A stretch of DNA of 33,822 nucleotides, from assembly GCA_017530275.1 (NCBI GenBank), contig JAFXMP010000076.1, forward strand, positions 1-33,822. The letters run 5' to 3'. The notes under the pieces were generated by a model, which was not told the DNA's origin, searched no databases, and was given only the letters and a program-made list of their open reading frames with translations. This stretch comes from Clostridia bacterium (GTDB lineage: Bacteria; Bacillota_A; Clostridia; Christensenellales; Aristaeellaceae). Shown one piece after another: positions 15,254 through 24,275 of the stretch. Every line of letters starts with the position of its first letter. The stretch's first letter is position 1. Made by a program: the position numbers and the translations under genes.

Positions 15254-16531
15254 TTACTTCCGATAGATGATTTCTTCTCGCTTGGGGCCGTTGGAGAGCA
15301 TGGTGAGGGGACATTCGATTTCTTTTTCGATAAATTCCACGTACTGGCGGCATTTTTCGGGCAGGTCTTCGTAGTTCGTCAGGCCCCGGATATCCTGTTT
15401 CCAGCCGGGCAGGGTGACGTAAACAGGCTTGGCCTTATCCAGCAAGGGGGTGACGGGGAAGTCCCGCACTTGTTTTCCGTCGATCTCGTAGGCCACGCAC
15501 ACCTTGATTTCGTCTAAGTAGCCCAGCACGTCCAGATTGGTCATCACGCAGTCCGTGGCGCCCTGCACCATGCAGCCGTAGCGGGTGGCCACCGCGTCGA
15601 ACCAGCCCACCCGCCGGGGACGGCCCGTTTTCGCGCCGTACTCGCCCGCATCGCCGCCGCGCCGTCTCAGTTCTTCCGCTTCGTCGCCGAACAGCTCGGT
15701 GGTAAAGGGCCCAGCGCCTACGCAGGAGGAATAGGCCTTCGTCACAGCAATCACCTGTTCAAAGGCCGTTACCGGCAGGCCCGCGCCTACCGCACCGAAA
15801 CCCGCCAGGGGCGAGGAGGACGTGGTGAAGGGGAAAATGCCGTGGTCGGGGTCCCGCAGGATGCCCAGCTGGCCTTCCAGCAGGATGCGCTTGCCCTCTT
15901 TGACTGCCTTATGCAGGTACTGGGCCACGTCGCCCACCATGGGCTCGATCTGTTTGGCTAAGGCGTAATACTTTTCGGTCAAAGCGTTCACGTCCAACAG
16001 GGGCTTGTGGTACAGGCTGTCCAACATGGCGTTTTTCAGCTTCGCCGCGTTGGTCAGGCGCTGGCGCAGGATCTCCTTGTCCAGCATCTGGCAAACCTGT
16101 ACGCCGATCTTCATGTACTTGTCCCCGTAGAAGGGCGCGATACCGCTCTTGGTGCTGCCGAAGGAAGCCTTGCCCAGCCGTTCTTCCTCGTAGCAGTCGA
16201 AAGCCACGTGGTATTCCATCAGCACCTGGGCCCGGTCGGAAATCAACAGCTTGGGCGCGGGTACGCCCCGGTCCGTCAGGGTCTTGATTTCCGCCAGCAG
16301 CGCCTCTATATCCAGCGCCACGCCAGGGCCGATCACGTTCAGCACATGCTGGTGGCACGCCCCGGAGGGCAGCAGATGCAGGGCGAACTTGCCGTAATTG
16401 TTGATGATGGTGTGGCCCGCGTTGGCCCCGCCCTGAAACCGGATCACGATGTCGCTGTTCTCCGCCAGCATATCGGTGATTTTGCCTTTTCCCTCGTCGC
16501 CCCAATTGGCGCCCACGATTGCCCGTACCAT
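15254..16531 (-). CDS. purA: Adenylosuccinate synthetase
   Basis: The 425-residue GTP-dependent enzyme joins IMP and aspartate in AMP synthesis. Visible motifs are the N-terminal NWGDEGKGK P-loop, FQGGANAGHT, the GSTKSGIAPFYGDK loop, LEGQLGILRDPDHGIFPF and the nucleotide-binding TGRPRRVGWFD. The ATG at 16531 was chosen because the protein then starts at the conserved VRAIVGANWGDEGKGK and has GAGG upstream. It follows the Sel1 gene by 54 bases on the same strand, so co-transcription is possible. Confidence 0.96.
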   Translation of the reverse strand: MVRAIVGANWGDEGKGKITDMLAENSDIVIRFQGGANAGHTIINNYGKFALHLLPSGACHQHVLNVIGPGVALDIEALLAEIKTLTDRGVPAPKLLISDRAQVLMEYHVAFDCYEEERLGKASFGSTKSGIAPFYGDKYMKIGVQVCQMLDKEILRQRLTNAAKLKNAMLDSLYHKPLLDVNALTEKYYALAKQIEPMVGDVAQYLHKAVKEGKRILLEGQLGILRDPDHGIFPFTTSSSPLAGFGAVGAGLPVTAFEQVIAVTKAYSSCVGAGPFTTELFGDEAEELRRRGGDAGEYGAKTGRPRRVGWFDAVATRYGCMVQGATDCVMTNLDVLGYLDEIKVCVAYEIDGKQVRDFPVTPLLDKAKPVYVTLPGWKQDIRGLTNYEDLPEKCRQYVEFIEKEIECPLTMLSNGPKREEIIYRK

Positions 16532-16585
16532 TTGGGAATCCTCGCTTTCAGTCTTCAATTCACGCTGTGATGCGCTTTTCCACGC

Positions 16586-17563
16586 TTATTTCGCGCTGTT
16601 TTTCAGTTCTTCCACTTTCTGCTGCGCGTATTCATAGCCCTGCTCCGCAGCCAGTTGGTAATAATACAGGGCTTGTTCGTTGGATTGTTCCACGCCCAAG
16701 CCGTGCTCGTACAGATACCCCATCTGATATTCCGCGTAAGCATTGCCCTGATCCGCCGCTAACTGATAATAGGGTGCGGCTTTCTCGTAGGATTGTTCCA
16801 CGCCCAAACCATTCGCGTACAGATATCCCAGCCGCCATTGTCCTTCAGGGTGGCCATGCTCCGCCCCCAGGCCATAGTAGTACAGGGCCTTTTCATAGGA
16901 TTGTTCCACGCCCAGGCCGCATTCGTAATAGTACCCCAAACAGCTTTCCGCGTAAGCGCTTCCCTGATCCGCCGCCAGCTGATGATAGTACACGGCTTTC
17001 TCGTAGGATTGTTCCACGCCCAGGCCGCTTGCGTACATATACCCCAATTGGTCTTGAGCCGCTGTAAAGCCTTGGTCTGCCGCCAGCTGATAATAGTACG
17101 CAGCCTGCTCGTCGGATTGTTCTACGCCAAGGCCGTTTCTGAAAAGGCCGGCTAAATTACTCTGTGCCTTGACAAAGCCTTGTTCCGCTGCCAGCTGGTA
17201 GCAAAAAAAGGCGTTTTCGTAGGATTGTTCCACGCCGTGGCCATATAAGTACATGACGCCAAGGAAATTCTGGGCTTCCGCCAAACCGCAGTTGGCGGCG
17301 CGCAGATTGCACATCCAGGCGGTGTCATAATCCTCCTGATCATACGCTTCATTGGCCTGCTCGTAAAGCTGCATCTGTTCGTCCTTCGTCAGTTCTTCCG
17401 TGGGCTTTGCTTCCCCGCAGACCGGGCAGACCTCCGCCTCTTCCACAATACCCTTGCAGCCAGGGCAGAACCAGACGCTGACGCCAGCTTCGGTTTCCGC
17501 CATTCCGCAGGCCCAGGTCAACAGCAGCATCATGGACAGTACCAGCAATCCCAGTTTTTTCAT
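16586..17563 (-). CDS. Secreted Sel1-repeat protein with N-terminal zinc ribbon
   Basis: The 325-residue protein has a signal peptide (residues 1-about 23, KKLGLLVLSMMLLLTWAC), possibly of lipoprotein type although TWAC is a poor lipobox. A CPGC/CPVC zinc-ribbon pair lies at about 33-50. A helical spacer is followed by seven Sel1/TPR-like repeats of 36 residues, each ending GLGVEQS(Y/N/D)E. Such repeats form a curved protein-binding scaffold. The DNA repeats have a 108-base period and are very alike, so copy number may vary. The start has AGGAGGG upstream. It lies between dapL (39 bases) and purA (54 bases). The binding partner is unknown. Confidence 0.85.
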   Translation of the reverse strand: MKKLGLLVLSMMLLLTWACGMAETEAGVSVWFCPGCKGIVEEAEVCPVCGEAKPTEELTKDEQMQLYEQANEAYDQEDYDTAWMCNLRAANCGLAEAQNFLGVMYLYGHGVEQSYENAFFCYQLAAEQGFVKAQSNLAGLFRNGLGVEQSDEQAAYYYQLAADQGFTAAQDQLGYMYASGLGVEQSYEKAVYYHQLAADQGSAYAESCLGYYYECGLGVEQSYEKALYYYGLGAEHGHPEGQWRLGYLYANGLGVEQSYEKAAPYYQLAADQGNAYAEYQMGYLYEHGLGVEQSNEQALYYYQLAAEQGYEYAQQKVEELKNSAK

Positions 17564-17602
17564 TGGTTTTCCCTCCTGTTTTCTTGTATGATCTTAGGGG
17601 TA

Positions 17603-18811
17603 TCACAGTGTCCCAACGATCCGTTTCACGGCTTCCCTGGTCTTTTCCAGCGTATTGAACGCCGTCAAGCGGAAGTACCCCGCGCCGCTGGGGCCGAAGC
17701 CCTCGCCGGGGGTGCCCACCACGTGGGCTTTATGAAGCAGCAGATCGAAGAAATCCCAGCCGGAGAGCGTGCCGGGGGTCTTGAGCCAGATATACGGGGC
17801 GTGCTCGCCGCCGAACACCCGCATGCCCGCGTTGGTGAGGCCCTCCCGGATCACCCTGGCGTTTTCCTGGTAATAGGCGATGTTTTCCATGATCTGCTTT
17901 TGGCCCGCTTCCGTGTACACAGCGGCGGCGGCTTTCTGTGTCACGTAGGATACGCCGTTGAACTTGGTGGCCTGGCGGCGGCCCCAGATCCGGTTCAGAG
18001 AAACGCCGTCGAAAATCAATTCTTTCGGCACCACGGTGTAGGCGCAGCGGGTGCCGGTGAAGCCCGCCGTTTTGGAGAAGGAGCAGCACTCCATGGCGCA
18101 TTTTTTCGCGCCGGGAATTTCATAAATGCTCCGGGGAATGTCCGGGCCGGAAATAAACGCCTTATAAGCCGCATCGTACACGATCAGGGCGTTGTGGGCA
18201 AGGGCCCAGTCCACGAACACCTTTAACTGTTCCTTGGTCAGCACCGTGCCGGTGGGGTTGTTGGGGTAGCAGAGATATACCACGTCGATATCATCCTTGG
18301 GCAGCGGGGGCACGAAGCCGTTTTCCGCCGTGCAGGGCAGATAGTTGAGGTTCGTCCACTTCCCGTTTTCATACGCGCCTAAGCGGCCCGCCATGGCGTT
18401 GGAATCCACATATACGGGATAGACCGGATCGGTCACGGCGATTTTGGCGTCCGGGCCGAACAGCTCCTGCAAATTGCCCACATCGGACTTGGCTCCGTCG
18501 GAAACGAACACCTCGTCCCGGCTGATTTCAACGCCCCGGCTGGTATAATCCCCGGCGATGATCGCGTCGATAAGCCAATCGTAGCCGAAGTCCGGGCCGT
18601 AGCCATGGAAGCCGGAAAGGGTGCCCATTTCATCGGCGGCAGTTTTCATGGCGTCCACCACAGCGGGCACCAGGGGCAGGGTCACATCGCCGATGCCCAG
18701 GCGCAAAATATCCGCCTCGGGATGGGCGGCGGAATAATCCTTCACGCGCTTGGCGATCTCGGCAAATAAGTATCCGGCGGGCAGCGCGGCTAAGTTCTGG
18801 TTGATTTTCAT
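17603..18811 (-). CDS. dapL: LL-diaminopimelate aminotransferase
   Basis: The 402-residue PLP enzyme converts tetrahydrodipicolinate directly to LL-diaminopimelate in lysine and peptidoglycan synthesis. It shows [12 protein letters not shown] (residues 36-47), [35 protein letters not shown] and the PLP lysine in [13 protein letters not shown] (K247). Length and motifs are typical of DapL. The ATG has GGGAGG eight bases upstream. It heads a possible minus-strand unit dapL, Sel1, purA; dapF, the next step of the pathway, lies 300 bases upstream. Confidence 0.95.
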   Translation of the reverse strand: MKINQNLAALPAGYLFAEIAKRVKDYSAAHPEADILRLGIGDVTLPLVPAVVDAMKTAADEMGTLSGFHGYGPDFGYDWLIDAIIAGDYTSRGVEISRDEVFVSDGAKSDVGNLQELFGPDAKIAVTDPVYPVYVDSNAMAGRLGAYENGKWTNLNYLPCTAENGFVPPLPKDDIDVVYLCYPNNPTGTVLTKEQLKVFVDWALAHNALIVYDAAYKAFISGPDIPRSIYEIPGAKKCAMECCSFSKTAGFTGTRCAYTVVPKELIFDGVSLNRIWGRRQATKFNGVSYVTQKAAAAVYTEAGQKQIMENIAYYQENARVIREGLTNAGMRVFGGEHAPYIWLKTPGTLSGWDFFDLLLHKAHVVGTPGEGFGPSGAGYFRLTAFNTLEKTREAVKRIVGTL

Positions 18812-19051
18812 GGGCAGCCTCCCTCAATTCATTTTGGAAAGCCGAAACCCATGCTTTTTCCGGTTTCGGTCAGACCGGATTCAGTATATACCACAATCCG
18901 CTGAAAAGTCATCTGCCAAACGGTTCTTTTTTGGTACTGGATTTTGGGGTTCCCCCAATCCCCCTCCGGGAAAGGCAATAAATTGTTTCTTAAAAGACAA
19001 ATGCTGATAAAACAACAGTGTTTTTTCTTTATGGCTTTCTCGGATGGGGGT

Positions 19052-19096
19052 CTGGGGGAAACCTCTCTTTGGCCTCCAAAGAGAGGTTTCCCCCAG
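19052..19096. repeat. Perfect 21-bp hairpin between dapF and dapL
   Basis: CTGGGGGAAACCTCTCTTTG plus one G (19052-19072) is exactly complementary to 19076-19096 with a three-base loop. There is no T run, so it is more a cruciform-type intergenic repeat than a classical terminator, though it could stop or protect the dapF transcript. The rest of 18830-19050 holds GC-rich short repeats (GGGGTTCCCCC near 18948) and no gene. Confidence 0.7.
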
Positions 19097-19112
19097 TAAT
19101 ATTCTTCCCCGT

Positions 19113-19949
19113 TTAATCTCCCAGCCATTCCCCGTCGTATACGAAGGCGGCGGGGCCGGTCTGGTACACGTGGTTATCCTCGGCGCTCCAATGCAGCTGC
19201 AGGTTGCCGCCAGAGAGCTTCATCTGCACGGTGCGGTTGGAAAGCCCGCCCAGCACGGCGGCCACCAGGGACGCGCACGCGCCGGTGCCGCAGGCCAAGG
19301 TTTCCCCCGCGCCCCGCTCCCACACGCGCATTTGCAGAATGTTGCGGTCGATCACCCGCACGAATTCCACGTTGGTGCGGCGGGGGAAGAGGGGATGATG
19401 CTCGATCATGGGGCCGATGGTGGGCAGGTCGATCACCTCCGGGTCGCGCACGAACACCACGGCATGGGGGTTGCCCATATTCACGCAGGTGATGAACCAG
19501 GTCTGGCCCAAAATTTGCAGCCGGTGGCGGATCACCAATTCCCCGGGCAGGTCAACTGGGATCAGGCGGGGATTCAGCTCCGGCGTGCCCATATCGGCCT
19601 TCACCCTTGCCACCTTGCCGTTTTCCACCGTCATCCACAGCTGCTTCACACCGCCGCCGGTTTCAATGGTCAGCTCGGTTTTGTCGGTCATGCCCCGTTC
19701 GTACACATATTTGCCGATGCAGCGCAGGGCGTTGCCGCACATTTCAGCCTCGCTGCCGTCGGCATTGAAAATACGCATGCCGAAATCTGCCCCGTCCGCC
19801 GGTTCGATCAGCACCAGGCCGTCCGCCCCCGCGCCGAAATGGGGTTTGGACATGACGATGGCCAGCCGTTCCGGGTTCTCGATCACTTCCTCAAAACAGT
19901 TGACGAACAGATAATCGTTGCCGATACCTTGCATTTTGGTGAACTTCAT
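19113..19949 (-). CDS. dapF: Diaminopimelate epimerase
   Basis: The 278-residue enzyme converts LL- to meso-diaminopimelate. The two catalytic cysteines are seen in AEMCGNALRC (C71) and LACGTGACAS (C220), and MQGIGNDY at the N-terminus is typical. The ATG has AAAGGGGGG upstream. It supplies the step after DapL. The 140-base gap to argS on the upstream side contains a long inverted repeat. Confidence 0.96.
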   Translation of the reverse strand: MKFTKMQGIGNDYLFVNCFEEVIENPERLAIVMSKPHFGAGADGLVLIEPADGADFGMRIFNADGSEAEMCGNALRCIGKYVYERGMTDKTELTIETGGGVKQLWMTVENGKVARVKADMGTPELNPRLIPVDLPGELVIRHRLQILGQTWFITCVNMGNPHAVVFVRDPEVIDLPTIGPMIEHHPLFPRRTNVEFVRVIDRNILQMRVWERGAGETLACGTGACASLVAAVLGGLSNRTVQMKLSGGNLQLHWSAEDNHVYQTGPAAFVYDGEWLGD

Positions 19950-19976
19950 GCAGCAGGCCCCCCTTTAGGCAGAGCG

Positions 19977-20071
19977 GAGAGTGGAGAGTTGAGAGTTGAG
20001 ATTAAGGACGGAATACAATGTGTAATCGAACAAAATCAATCTCAACTCTTAACTCTCAACTCCCAAATCTC
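19977..20071. repeat. Long inverted repeat of the GAGAGTTGAGA type
   Basis: The left arm, with GAGAGTTGAGAGTTGAGATT (to 20003), matches the complement of the right arm starting AATCTCAACTC (20038-20071), with a few mismatches and about 34 bases between. The arms are themselves short tandem repeats. It lies between argS and dapF. Confidence 0.7.
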
Positions 20072-20104
20072 ATTATATTGTGTATGCCGCGCAATCCCCT
20101 TGGG

Positions 20105-21814
20105 TTACATCCTCTCCGGCGCGTCCAGGCCGATCAGATACAATCCGGTTTTGATGGTCTGGCGGCAGGCGTCGGTCAGTTGCAGCCGAGCAGCCGTGGC
20201 GGCGGGATCGTCGTCCAAGATGCGGTGCTCGTAATAGTATTTATTGTACGCCTTGGCGATTTCCGTGGTGGCGCGGGTGACGATAGAGGGCTCGTTGCGC
20301 AGGCAGGCTTCCGCCACCGCCTCCGGGAACCGGCTTAACAGCCGCAGCAGAGCCTGGGCTTCGTCGTCGGTCAGCGCCGCGTAATCGGGGACCGCCGTGA
20401 TTTCCGAGGCCTTGCGCAGCACGGAGCAGCACCGGGCGAAGGTGTACTGCACGTAGGGGCCCGTTTCGCCGTCGAAGTTCAGGGCCCGGTCCCACCAGAA
20501 ATCGATGTCCTTGATGCGGTTGTTTTGCAGGGTAGCGTACACCACCGCGCCTACGCCCACCTGCCGGGCCACTTCTTCCTTGTTTTCCAAATTGGGGGAT
20601 TTTTCGTTGATGATGTCCAAAGCCCGTTCCTGGGCGCGGGTAAGCAGTTCGTCCAGCAGCACCACGTGGCCCGTGCGGGTCGCCATGGCCTGGCCTTCAT
20701 AAGATACCATGCCGAAAGCCACGTGCTGGCACTGATCCGCCCAATCATAGCCCATCAGCTCCAGCACCTTGAAAAGCTGCTTAAAGTGCAGGTCCTGCTG
20801 ATACGCCACGATGTACAGGCTCCGGTCGAAATGATAGGTTTCCTTACGGTAGATGGCGGCGGCGATGTCCCTTGTAGCGTAGAGCGTGGCGCCGTCGGAT
20901 TTGATGATCAGATAAGGCGGCAGGTTATAGGGCTCCAAATCCACGATCTTCGCCCCGTCGGAATCCTTGAGCAGGCCCTTTTCTTCCAGCTCCCGCACCA
21001 CCCGGTCCGTTTTCTTAGCCATGACGCTTTCCCCGTCGTAGCTATCGAACTGGACGCCCAAGGTATCGTACACCTTCATGGCGTCCCGCAGGGTCACGTC
21101 CTTGAACCAGCGGAAAATGTCAAGAGCTTCCTCGTCCCCGTCCTCGATCTTCTTGAACCAAGCCCGGCCCTCGTCCTCTAAGGCGGGGTTTTCTTTGGCT
21201 TCGTCGTTGAAGCGCACGTACAGCTTGGTCATTTCGTCCACGCCGCCCGCTTCTACGGTGGCCTTGTCGCCCCAGCGCTTGTAGGCGGCGATCATCTTGC
21301 CGAACTGGGTGCCCCAGTCGCCCAAATAGTTGATGGACACGGTTTTCCATCCCTGGAAATCATAAATGCGCTTTAAGCTGTTGCCGATCACCGTGGTGGA
21401 CAGGTGGCCCAAATGGAAGCGCTTGGCGATGTTGATGCTGGAATACTCCACCACGGCAGTTTTGCCCTCGCCGTCCTGGCTGCTTCCCCACTTTTCCGGC
21501 GCGGCCATGATGGCGGAAAGCAGTTCCCGGGCAAAGTTTTCCCGGTTGAAAAAGAAATTCAAGTAGCCGCCCACGCATTCCACCCGGGCGATTTCCGGCT
21601 TATCCACCGATTCCGCCAGCTTCTTTGCGATCATGGGCGGCCCCATGCGCAGGGCTTTGGAGAGCCTAAAGCAGGGAAAGGCGTAATCCCCCATGCTTTT
21701 TTCCGGGGGGACTTCCAATAAAGCCGCCAGATCCTCCGGCAGCCCCTGAGCCTCCGGAAACGCCGTATGCAGCATTTCGCCCGCCAAATCGCCGATGCGC
21801 TGTCTCATATCCAT
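20105..21814 (-). CDS. argS: Arginyl-tRNA synthetase
   Basis: The 569-residue class I synthetase charges tRNA-Arg. It has the N-terminal Add1 domain, the HIGH motif as FHLGHLSTTVIGN, YLGDWGTQFGK, the region where KMSKS is usually found as TRTGHVVLLDELL (a KMSKS-less form, common in ArgRS), and the helical anticodon-binding C-terminus with the usual final LDAPERM. The start is the ATG at 21814, which has GGGAGG eleven bases upstream; a second ATG two codons later is also possible. Longer in-frame upstream sequence has no homology. Confidence 0.95.
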   Translation of the reverse strand: MDMRQRIGDLAGEMLHTAFPEAQGLPEDLAALLEVPPEKSMGDYAFPCFRLSKALRMGPPMIAKKLAESVDKPEIARVECVGGYLNFFFNRENFARELLSAIMAAPEKWGSSQDGEGKTAVVEYSSINIAKRFHLGHLSTTVIGNSLKRIYDFQGWKTVSINYLGDWGTQFGKMIAAYKRWGDKATVEAGGVDEMTKLYVRFNDEAKENPALEDEGRAWFKKIEDGDEEALDIFRWFKDVTLRDAMKVYDTLGVQFDSYDGESVMAKKTDRVVRELEEKGLLKDSDGAKIVDLEPYNLPPYLIIKSDGATLYATRDIAAAIYRKETYHFDRSLYIVAYQQDLHFKQLFKVLELMGYDWADQCQHVAFGMVSYEGQAMATRTGHVVLLDELLTRAQERALDIINEKSPNLENKEEVARQVGVGAVVYATLQNNRIKDIDFWWDRALNFDGETGPYVQYTFARCCSVLRKASEITAVPDYAALTDDEAQALLRLLSRFPEAVAEACLRNEPSIVTRATTEIAKAYNKYYYEHRILDDDPAATAARLQLTDACRQTIKTGLYLIGLDAPERM

Positions 21815-22250
21815 AAAAACCAATTCCTCCCAGAATCCATAATGAAAAAATACTTCCTCATGATACCATATCATGCCCCGTTTCGCAAGGACGCAAACGG
21901 CGGAAATTGCGGAAAATGCACGGTTTTCCGCCTTGGCTGAAAAATATTTCACCTTGCACTGCCATCCCCCCATTTTCCCCGTATCAACTGGTGCAAGGCC
22001 GCAAGGCAATGCGCCGGGGCCGGGCGGAAAAGGAGCAAAGGAGAATGAAAAAGAAAAAATTTTCCAAATCCGCTGCCATCTTCTCAAGAGCCCCGTATCA
22101 ACAAGTGAAAGAACCAAGCAAGGGAAGCAAACCCGGCAGGGTCTTCACAAATGGAACGGAACAATGATTCGATTTTTGACCGGAAAGGAGGTACTGAGCA
22201 GCATCGAAACCGAAAGTTCATGATGCCGAAGCAATTTTCCAGAAATCGGT
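21815..22250. other. Intergenic region between argS and the RiPP operon with a duplicated 60-base segment
   Basis: Two related segments lie at about 21940-21998 and 22053-22112, sharing CTGCCATC and CCCCGTATCAAC at the same spacing. The first also has the inverted repeat CCTTGCAC/GTGCAAGG. No coding sequence was supported. The duplication may be a dispersed repeat pair or an operator region for the divergent genes. Confidence 0.35.
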
Positions 22251-22251
22251 A

Positions 22252-22280
22252 TTGACAAGAATCGCGGACCAGACTATAAT
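22252..22280 (+). promoter_or_regulatory. Consensus sigma-A promoter of the RiPP operon
   Basis: TTGACA (22252-22257) and TATAAT (22275-22280) with exactly 17 bases between them. Transcription should begin near 22287, leaving a leader of about 64 bases before the first ORF. Confidence 0.85.
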
Positions 22281-22340
22281 GATAAATGGGGTTTTAGACA
22301 GTATTGCAAGATGCTGTTTGGATCACCGATTCGCGAGGGA

Positions 22341-22397
22341 GGGACTGCCGATGGGTTGGAAGTATCTGCGGGACGATTTGCCAGATCAGGCAGTCCC
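22341..22397 (+). promoter_or_regulatory. Stem-loop covering the start of the 23-codon ORF
   Basis: GGGACTGCC (22341-22349), directly between the Shine-Dalgarno and the ATG at 22351, is perfectly complementary to GGCAGTCCC (22389-22397) near the end of the same ORF. When folded it would hide the start region, which suggests translational control of the operon. Confidence 0.5.
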
Positions 22398-22422
22398 AAA
22401 GGGCGGTGACGCCATAGCGTGA
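22351..22422 (+). CDS. 23-codon ORF coupled to the radical SAM gene
   Basis: ATG is preceded by GGGAGGGA at six bases. The product starts MGWKYLRDDLPDQ and contains no cysteine. Its TGA overlaps the GTG start of the maturase gene (GTGA), so ribosomes finishing here can start the maturase, which has only a weak site of its own. It is the first ORF after the promoter. It could be a leader peptide for coupling or sensing, or a very short substrate. No homologue is known to me. Confidence 0.5.
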   Translation: MGWKYLRDDLPDQAVPKGGDAIA

Positions 22423-23813
22423 TTACCATTGCGGAACCCAAGGAACTCATTGACAAGCTGTGGGGGAAACAAAAAATCCGCGAGGATGACACCTACCGGT
22501 TGATGCGATACGTGCTTCGGGTGGACCATGAAGATAAGGTGCTGCTGCACAACGTAGTCACTGGCCGCCTGGTGGTTCTGGAACGGGAGGAAGCGGAGGC
22601 ATTGGAAACATTGCCCGCCGCGTACAATCCCACGATGGAACAACTGGTGACCGAACACTACCTGGTTCCTGAAACCTTCGACGAGCATCAGCAGGTGATA
22701 AATCTGCGAAAGATCTTGCGAAGTTTGGATGATGCACACAAATCAGATGCTATCACGAAATTCGCGATCCTACCTACAACTGCCTGCAATGCCAGATGTT
22801 ATTATTGCTTTGAGCATGGGATAAAAGCTGTTAGCATGGATGAGCAGATGGCAAAAAAAGTTGCTGGATACATCATTGACCATTGTGGGGGAGAAAAAGT
22901 TTATCTTACATGGTTTGGCGGTGAGCCTACTGTATCAGCAAATCGAATTGATCAGATTTGCGAAATCCTTCGTAGCAATGGAATCGAATATCAATCTAAC
23001 ATTATTACAAACGGATATCTGTTAGGTAATGAAATGTCGCTTCGAGCAAAATCATTATGGAATCTTAAAACCGCACAGATTTCAGTTGATGGAGGCGAGA
23101 CGAATACTAACAGAATAAAATCCTTTGTAGGCGCAAAGGACAATCCTTATCAACAGGTATTGCGCAATGTTGAGATGTTGATAAGACTGGGTATTAAGGT
23201 ATCAATACGAATGAACTTTGATCTTAATAACTACCAAGATTTCAAGATTCTACTAAAGGATTTGCTTCAAAAGGTCAGCGATAAGAAGCTTTTGCAGGTT
23301 GTTGCAACTCCAGTCCTGGGAGAATACGTAAACAATGATGGCGTAATTCTCCATGGAGACGATAAGTGGATGGAAGAAAAAATAGTAGATCTTAATGATA
23401 TGGCGCGAGACTGCGGACTATTGAGATTTGGTTCACAGCTTCCACACTTGGAGTTTTCAGGATGTTCCGCTGCTGATAAAACATATACCATTATCGGGCC
23501 GAGTGGAAAGTTGTTCCGATGCTTGGAATGTGTTCATGAGTATCAGTCTGTTGGTGATATTGATGTTGGAGTTACTATTGATGATCTTTATGAATCATGG
23601 AAAGAACTTGCAGACTATGATAAGTGTAGAGTATGTTCAATGTTTCCGTGGTGCATGAAGATGAAAAATTGCAGCTCAAATGATCGATGTTACCAGCTTG
23701 ACCATTTTCAGCAGTGTGATTTCACAATACGCAATATGTGTAAACAATTCATGAATAAGGAGGACGATCGTGATGGTATTTCAGGAGCCGAAAGTGGAGT
23801 TTATTCCAATTGA
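22419..23813 (+). CDS. Radical SAM/SPASM peptide maturase
   Basis: The 464-residue protein has an N-terminal winged-helix-like recognition region (residues about 1-105). The radical SAM domain follows, with the cluster motif CNARCYYC (C123, C127, C130), WFGGEP and NIITNGYLL. A C-terminal SPASM domain has many cysteines (FSGC, FRCLEC, KCRVCSMFPWC, NCSSNDRC and later). Enzymes of this build make thioether or C-C crosslinks in RiPP precursors, and the six-Cys peptide right after it is the likely substrate. It starts at a GTG overlapping the small ORF's stop. Base composition changes inside the gene near codon 107: row 22561-22620 has 39 G+C of 60, row 22981-23040 has 19 of 60. Confidence 0.9.
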   Translation: MITIAEPKELIDKLWGKQKIREDDTYRLMRYVLRVDHEDKVLLHNVVTGRLVVLEREEAEALETLPAAYNPTMEQLVTEHYLVPETFDEHQQVINLRKILRSLDDAHKSDAITKFAILPTTACNARCYYCFEHGIKAVSMDEQMAKKVAGYIIDHCGGEKVYLTWFGGEPTVSANRIDQICEILRSNGIEYQSNIITNGYLLGNEMSLRAKSLWNLKTAQISVDGGETNTNRIKSFVGAKDNPYQQVLRNVEMLIRLGIKVSIRMNFDLNNYQDFKILLKDLLQKVSDKKLLQVVATPVLGEYVNNDGVILHGDDKWMEEKIVDLNDMARDCGLLRFGSQLPHLEFSGCSAADKTYTIIGPSGKLFRCLECVHEYQSVGDIDVGVTIDDLYESWKELADYDKCRVCSMFPWCMKMKNCSSNDRCYQLDHFQQCDFTIRNMCKQFMNKEDDRDGISGAESGVYSN

Positions 23814-23973
23814 CTGTTCATCTATTGTAACGAGCGGTTCAATTGACTGTTCGGGTTCAGAAACGGAGCCGGGTGGCGGTGTGGTGTGCTCGAACTCTTA
23901 CTGGATCACCACACTTGGTGACTGCGGTAATAATACTGGTAGTGCGCCGCAGGCATGTACATCGTTTTGCTAA
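23773..23973 (+). CDS. Six-cysteine RiPP precursor (ranthipeptide/thioether-like)
   Basis: The 66-residue peptide has a leader with PKVEFIPID and a Ser/Gly-rich core with cysteines at 15, 26, 39, 51, 62 and 66, ending ACTSFC. AAGGAGG lies nine bases before the ATG; a GTG three bases earlier is also possible. It overlaps the 3' end of the maturase gene by 41 bases in another frame. Radical SAM/SPASM maturases next to six-Cys peptides typically form Cys thioethers. The EFI-ID leader is the probable docking element. The exact class is inferred. Confidence 0.75.
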   Translation: MVFQEPKVEFIPIDCSSIVTSGSIDCSGSETEPGGGVVCSNSYWITTLGDCGNNTGSAPQACTSFC

Positions 23974-24015
23974 AGCAACAAACAATTTATGAAGAGATGT
24001 GAAGGAGGAAACATC

Positions 24016-24246
24016 ATGCGTCAGGAAATCAAAGATTTAGAACTGGAACAGGTTACAGGCGGTCGGTATTTCATCAACAAGGACAAGAAAATCGTTGTCT
24101 TTCAGAATGTTGCTGGTGTTTTTCAGTTGAAATGCAAGCCTTCAGAAGCGATGGATGCCATGGACGAGCTGATTGGCAAGTATAAGACCGAGGCCGAATA
24201 CGATCAGGCTTGTGTCAATCTTCTTCAGAGCAAGGGTTGGATTTGA
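24016..24246 (+). CDS. Second precursor-like peptide with double-glycine leader
   Basis: The 76-residue peptide starts MRQEIKDLELEQVTGG, a leader cut after Gly-Gly in many bacteriocin-type peptides. The rest (RYFINKDKKIVVFQNVAG and on) has two Cys and looks like a small folded helix-strand protein, not a short core. AAGGAGG lies eight bases before the ATG. The leader resembles that of the orphan peptide at 9139. It may be a second substrate, an immunity or carrier peptide, or an independently exported peptide. No ABC exporter is in the operon. Confidence 0.65.
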   Translation: MRQEIKDLELEQVTGGRYFINKDKKIVVFQNVAGVFQLKCKPSEAMDAMDELIGKYKTEAEYDQACVNLLQSKGWI

Positions 24247-24275
24247 TTTAATTGATTGAATCGTAAGGGTAAAGA

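Noticed and set aside
16600..17250. 108-base periodic repeats considered as a CRISPR or satellite array
   Set aside because: They are the codons of Sel1 repeats in a secreted protein.
19044..20234. Long plus-strand frame across dapF
   Set aside because: It is antisense to dapF, which has both catalytic cysteines and a good start; the opposite frame reads low-complexity His/Gly/Ala sequence.
21815..22117. N-terminal extension of argS up to 22117
   Set aside because: The extra 101 residues have no similarity to ArgRS, while the ATG at 21814 has GGGAGG upstream and starts the normal domain.
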